Source: Rhodospirillales bacterium (GTDB lineage: Bacteria; Pseudomonadota; Alphaproteobacteria; ATCC43930; CGMCC-115725). Taken from it: 8,583 bases of DNA. Location of the stretch: positions 1 through 8,583 of the forward strand of contig JAATGI010000422.1 of assembly GCA_015654725.1 (NCBI GenBank). The letters run 5' to 3'. The translations under genes and the position numbers were made by a program. Shown here piece by piece: positions 6,290 through 8,583 of the stretch. Positions within the stretch are counted from its first letter, which is position 1; each line of letters begins with the position of its first letter. The notes beneath the pieces were generated by a model, which had not been told where the DNA came from, did not search any database, and saw nothing but the letters and a program-made list of their open reading frames with translations.

Positions 6290-7530
6290 TCGCGCGCGCC
6301 GAAATCGTCGCGGCACTTCGCGACGGCCGCTTCCTCACGCGCGAGCGCGTGCGCGGCTATGCCATCATCGCGCTCGCGGTCGAGCTTCTCGCGCTGCTGA
6401 TTCTGGCGGCTCGGATTTACGGTCTGTTTCTCCCGATCGAGCCGCCGACCTCGCTCGACTTCATCAGTTTTTACACCGCGGGCAATCTCGCCGACCACGG
6501 CATACCGCAAGCCGCCTACGATCCGGCCCTGCATGAGCACGCCGAAAAACAGATCTATGGCGACGACCGCATCCTCTATTTCGGCTTCTATTATCCGCCG
6601 GTGTTTCAATTGCTGTGCGCGGTGCTGGCGGTGTTGCCGTTCACGGTTTCCTATCTCGTCTTCATGCTGGTGACCGGCGCCGTTTATGTCGCGGCCTTGC
6701 GCGGCACGGTTCGCGACGATCATCTGACGCTGGCGCTGGTTTCCTTTCCCGCCATGTTCCTGACCGTGGCGCTGGGCCAGAATTCGTTTCTCACCACCGC
6801 GATGCTGGCGGCGGCTTTGTTGGCGCTCGACCGTCGCCCGATCCTCGCGGGCATTCTCTTCGGCGCGTTGTGCTACAAGCCGCATTTCCTCTTGTTGGTG
6901 CCGGTGGCCCTGATCGCGGGGCGGTATTGGACCACGATCGTCGCCGCCGCGGTCTCGGCCCTGGCGCTGACGGGTCTGTCGGTGCTGCTGTTCGGCTGGC
7001 AGACTTGGCAGGCTTTTTTCGCGACCGCGCTGACCGCGCAATCGGTGTTCGCGGATGGCCGCGTCGGCTTTTATCATCTCATCAGCCTTTTCGGCGCGGT
7101 GCGGCTGGTGGGCGGCGGCGAAGGCCTCGCCTACATCGTGCAGGCGCTCGCCACGGCCTCGGCCGCCATTCTCACCGCCATCGTCTGGTATCGCGAGCGC
7201 AGCCTCGCGATCCGCGCCGCGGTGTTGATCGCCGCGACCCTCGTATCGTTGCCGGTGATCCTGTTCTACGACCTGCTGCCGGCGACGATTGCAATAGCCT
7301 GGCTGATGCGCGATGCGCGGGATAAGGGCTATTTCCCGTGGGAGAAGACGGTGTTGTGCGCGATGTGGCCGGTTGCGTTGCTTTGCCGCGGCGTCGGCGA
7401 GAAGACGCATATTCCGACCGGCTGGCTTTTGACCTTCGGCTTGCTGGCGTTGGCGCTGCTCCACGCGCGGCGCCACTGGGAGCGCGCGGCGGCGCCTTTA
7501 GCGGCCAAACAAATCGGCGAGAAAGCGTAG
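6286..7530 (+). CDS. GT87 (DUF2029) family polyprenol-phosphate-sugar-dependent glycosyltransferase, paralogue 2
   Basis: A 414-residue membrane glycosyltransferase and close paralogue of the preceding gene. The two align throughout, with shared LDFISFYTAGNLAD (57-70, candidate catalytic Asp58), FYYPPVF (101-107), LGQNS (163-167), CYKPHFLL (196-203), VILFYDLLPA, and a PWEK segment near the C-terminus. Keeping both copies with divergent loops suggests two successive glycosyl transfers or two acceptors, which is inference. ATG 6286 overlaps the previous stop as ATGA and has GAG 6 nt upstream. ATG 6268 in the same frame is possible and would add MAREQA. The last 33 bp overlap the 3' end of the convergent dehydrogenase gene, so the tail APLAAKQIGEKA is encoded on DNA that is also coding on the other strand. 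Confidence 0.87.
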   Translation: MIARAEIVAALRDGRFLTRERVRGYAIIALAVELLALLILAARIYGLFLPIEPPTSLDFISFYTAGNLADHGIPQAAYDPALHEHAEKQIYGDDRILYFGFYYPPVFQLLCAVLAVLPFTVSYLVFMLVTGAVYVAALRGTVRDDHLTLALVSFPAMFLTVALGQNSFLTTAMLAAALLALDRRPILAGILFGALCYKPHFLLLVPVALIAGRYWTTIVAAAVSALALTGLSVLLFGWQTWQAFFATALTAQSVFADGRVGFYHLISLFGAVRLVGGGEGLAYIVQALATASAAILTAIVWYRERSLAIRAAVLIAATLVSLPVILFYDLLPATIAIAWLMRDARDKGYFPWEKTVLCAMWPVALLCRGVGEKTHIPTGWLLTFGLLALALLHARRHWERAAAPLAAKQIGEKA

Positions 7531-8337
7531 CCCCGCCTCGTCTTTTTCCTCCCAGCGCGCGGCCACGGCTTCATAGGCGCGCGCGGCACCTTCGAATATT
7601 TGCGCCGTGGCATCGCCATCGAGAAAGCGCGCGATCTCTTCCATTTCGCCGACCCAGCGATAGGCCTTGGGGTAAATCGTCGGTATTTGGCGTTGCAACC
7701 AGGCCAAGAGTTGCGGCTGCGATTGCGCGAATTCGGTCCGCAACGCCTCGCCGACCTGGCCGTCGGCGGCACCACGCGCGACCGCGATGGCGATGGCGGA
7801 AAGCCCTTTGGTCAAGGCGGCATAGGAAAGTTTCAGCGCCGACGCCGCGCCCACCCCGCCTTCGACCGGCCTGATCTCAAGGCCGAAATTGTTGAGCGCG
7901 CCGAGCGCCGGCGACGCCTCGCCCGAGGCGTAAAGATGCGGCGTATAGCCGTCGCTGCGAGGCGGGCCGCCGATAATCCCGACATCGGCAAAGCGGGCTC
8001 CGGTGGGCGCGATAATCGCCGCGACCGAGCGGACGGTCTGTGGCGCCACCGCGTTGCAATCCGCATAAAGCACGCGCTCACCCGCCTTCGCCAAGGCAGG
8101 CGCGAGACGGCTGGCCAGGGACAAGGCCTCGGCGGGCGGGAGAATCGAAAGCACGATGTCGGCGCCTGCCACCAGCGCATGGTCGTCATCGATCGCGACC
8201 ATGCCGGCACGCCGGGCACGCTCGGCGCTGCCAGCGCCACGACCGGCAAGCGAGGTCTGAACCTCGGCGCCGCGTTCCTTCAGCCGCGCGCCGATGCCGG
8301 AACCCATTTCGCCCGGTGCGATAATCGCGATTTTCAT
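7498..8337 (-). CDS. NAD(P)-dependent dehydrogenase, 6PGDH/HIBADH-like with DUF1932-type C-terminal domain
   Basis: Probable soluble NAD(P)-dependent beta-hydroxyacid-type dehydrogenase of 279 residues. The N-terminal Rossmann domain opens MKIAIIAPGEMGSGIG (1-16), the nucleotide-binding loop. ADIVLSILPP (59-68) and YADCNAVAPQT (91-101) match the substrate-loop position of the family. The C-terminal helical part has GGVGAASALKLSYAALTKG (160-178), with Lys169 at the catalytic lysine position of 3-hydroxyisobutyrate dehydrogenases. This segment is typical of DUF1932 proteins. ATG 8337 has GAGG 6 nt upstream, and the longer in-frame start at 8415 adds only unconserved residues. It is convergent with and overlaps the GT87 gene, so it is probably not part of that pathway. 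An IS630-like element lies just upstream. The substrate cannot be deduced. Confidence 0.87.
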   Translation of the reverse strand: MKIAIIAPGEMGSGIGARLKERGAEVQTSLAGRGAGSAERARRAGMVAIDDDHALVAGADIVLSILPPAEALSLASRLAPALAKAGERVLYADCNAVAPQTVRSVAAIIAPTGARFADVGIIGGPPRSDGYTPHLYASGEASPALGALNNFGLEIRPVEGGVGAASALKLSYAALTKGLSAIAIAVARGAADGQVGEALRTEFAQSQPQLLAWLQRQIPTIYPKAYRWVGEMEEIARFLDGDATAQIFEGAARAYEAVAARWEEKDEAGLRFLADLFGR

Positions 8338-8447
8338 CTGCCGCCTCGCTCGAATATCGGCGTCATTAGGCGCCCGGAAAACAGCTTGGCAAGAACAAGC
8401 CGGAGCATCGCCCAAATTGACATTAATCTTTCGTTGATCTCATCCTA

Positions 8448-8583
8448 GTGGTGAAAATCTGACATTTGAATCCGGGAAGGGATTCCCGAATGGGTTGGCG
8501 CGTGCGAGTCTGCGGCATGCGCACGGGAATCTCGATCACCGTATCGCCTGACGTTCGGAGCCGCCTTCGAAGGCTGATCTCGA
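8448..8583 (+). mobile_element. Left end of an IS630-family insertion sequence (partial)
   Basis: A change of sequence character begins right after CCTA (8444-8447). The TA dinucleotide is the expected duplicated target of IS630/Tc1-mariner elements, and IS630 itself favours CTAG, which is what is seen (8445-8448). The presumed terminal repeat begins GTGGTGAAAATCTGACA. An internal 6-bp hairpin, CGGGAA/TTCCCG (8473-8488), lies in the subterminal region. The transposase start follows about 70 nt in. The other end is outside the window, so the inverted repeat and target duplication cannot be confirmed. Confidence 0.6.
8517..8583 (+). CDS. IS630-family transposase, N-terminal fragment at window edge
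   Basis: Only about 22 codons are visible: MRTGISITVSPDVRSRLRRL and a few more, open to the window end. The MRxGIxITVSPxxRxRLxxL pattern is what I recognise as the usual beginning of IS630-like transposases, which go on to a helix-turn-helix and a DDE catalytic domain. ATG 8490 in the same frame would add MGWRVRVCG and has a purine-rich stretch upstream, so the start is not certain. The identification rests on a short segment plus the CTAG target and terminal sequence. Confidence 0.6.
   Translation, partial: MRTGISITVSPDVRSRLRRLIS

Noticed and set aside
6058..7476. Longest minus-strand open frame (472 codons) opposite both GT87 genes
   Set aside because: Longer than either real gene, but its Arg/Gln/His-rich translation spans the junction of two genes with strong family motifs. 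No plausible ribosome site or domain was seen.
8338..8447. Possible promoter for the dehydrogenase with TTGCCA as -35
   Set aside because: The only -10 candidate at a workable distance (TAATGA, 18 nt away) matches the consensus poorly, so no promoter is claimed.

Overview
The window is GC-rich with the codon texture of an alphaproteobacterium. A Flp pilin plus CpaA-type prepilin peptidase pair, intergenic CACCCCCACCC / CCTCCCCC-GGGGGAGG palindromic repeats and an IS630-like end all fit that group, possibly a Rhodospirillales-like lineage. The lineage is an inference from composition and gene content, not from a marker gene.

Layout. (1) On the minus strand at the left edge, a short Flp/PilA-type pilin gene (432-593) is followed by a CpaA/TadV prepilin peptidase gene that runs off the window (319 to 1). 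This is the start of a tad/cpa pilus locus. (2) A divergent AT-richer intergenic region (594-840) separates it from a plus-strand run of five genes (841-7530). (3) These five are a GtrB/DPM1-like family 2 glycosyltransferase with two C-terminal membrane helices, a GT-C-like polytopic membrane protein, a GT22 (ALG9/PIG-B-like) mannosyltransferase homologue, and two paralogous GT87 (DUF2029) membrane glycosyltransferases. The first two intergenic gaps hold copies of a palindromic repeat. The last three genes are tightly coupled, with a 1-nt gap and a 4-nt ATGA overlap. (4) A minus-strand NAD(P)-dependent dehydrogenase of the 6PGDH/HIBADH type with a DUF1932-like C-terminus (7498-8337) converges on the last GT87 gene, and the two coding ends overlap by 33 bp. 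(5) At the right edge, the left end of an IS630-family insertion sequence begins at a CTAG site about 110 bp upstream of the dehydrogenase start, and the first codons of its transposase are visible.

How the genes may work together. The GT2 enzyme would charge a polyprenyl phosphate with a hexose on the cytoplasmic face. The GT-C enzymes (GT22, two GT87, one divergent) would use that lipid-linked sugar on the periplasmic side to build a glycan or modify an envelope lipid or protein. The five genes therefore look like a self-contained lipid-linked-sugar pathway. Its acceptor cannot be read from the sequence. The neighbouring pilin is one speculative candidate.

Most notable for follow-up are the GT2 plus four GT-C cassette beside the tad locus, and the three repeat copies whose internal stem changes sequence but keeps its pairing, one of which abuts the start codon of the GT22 gene.
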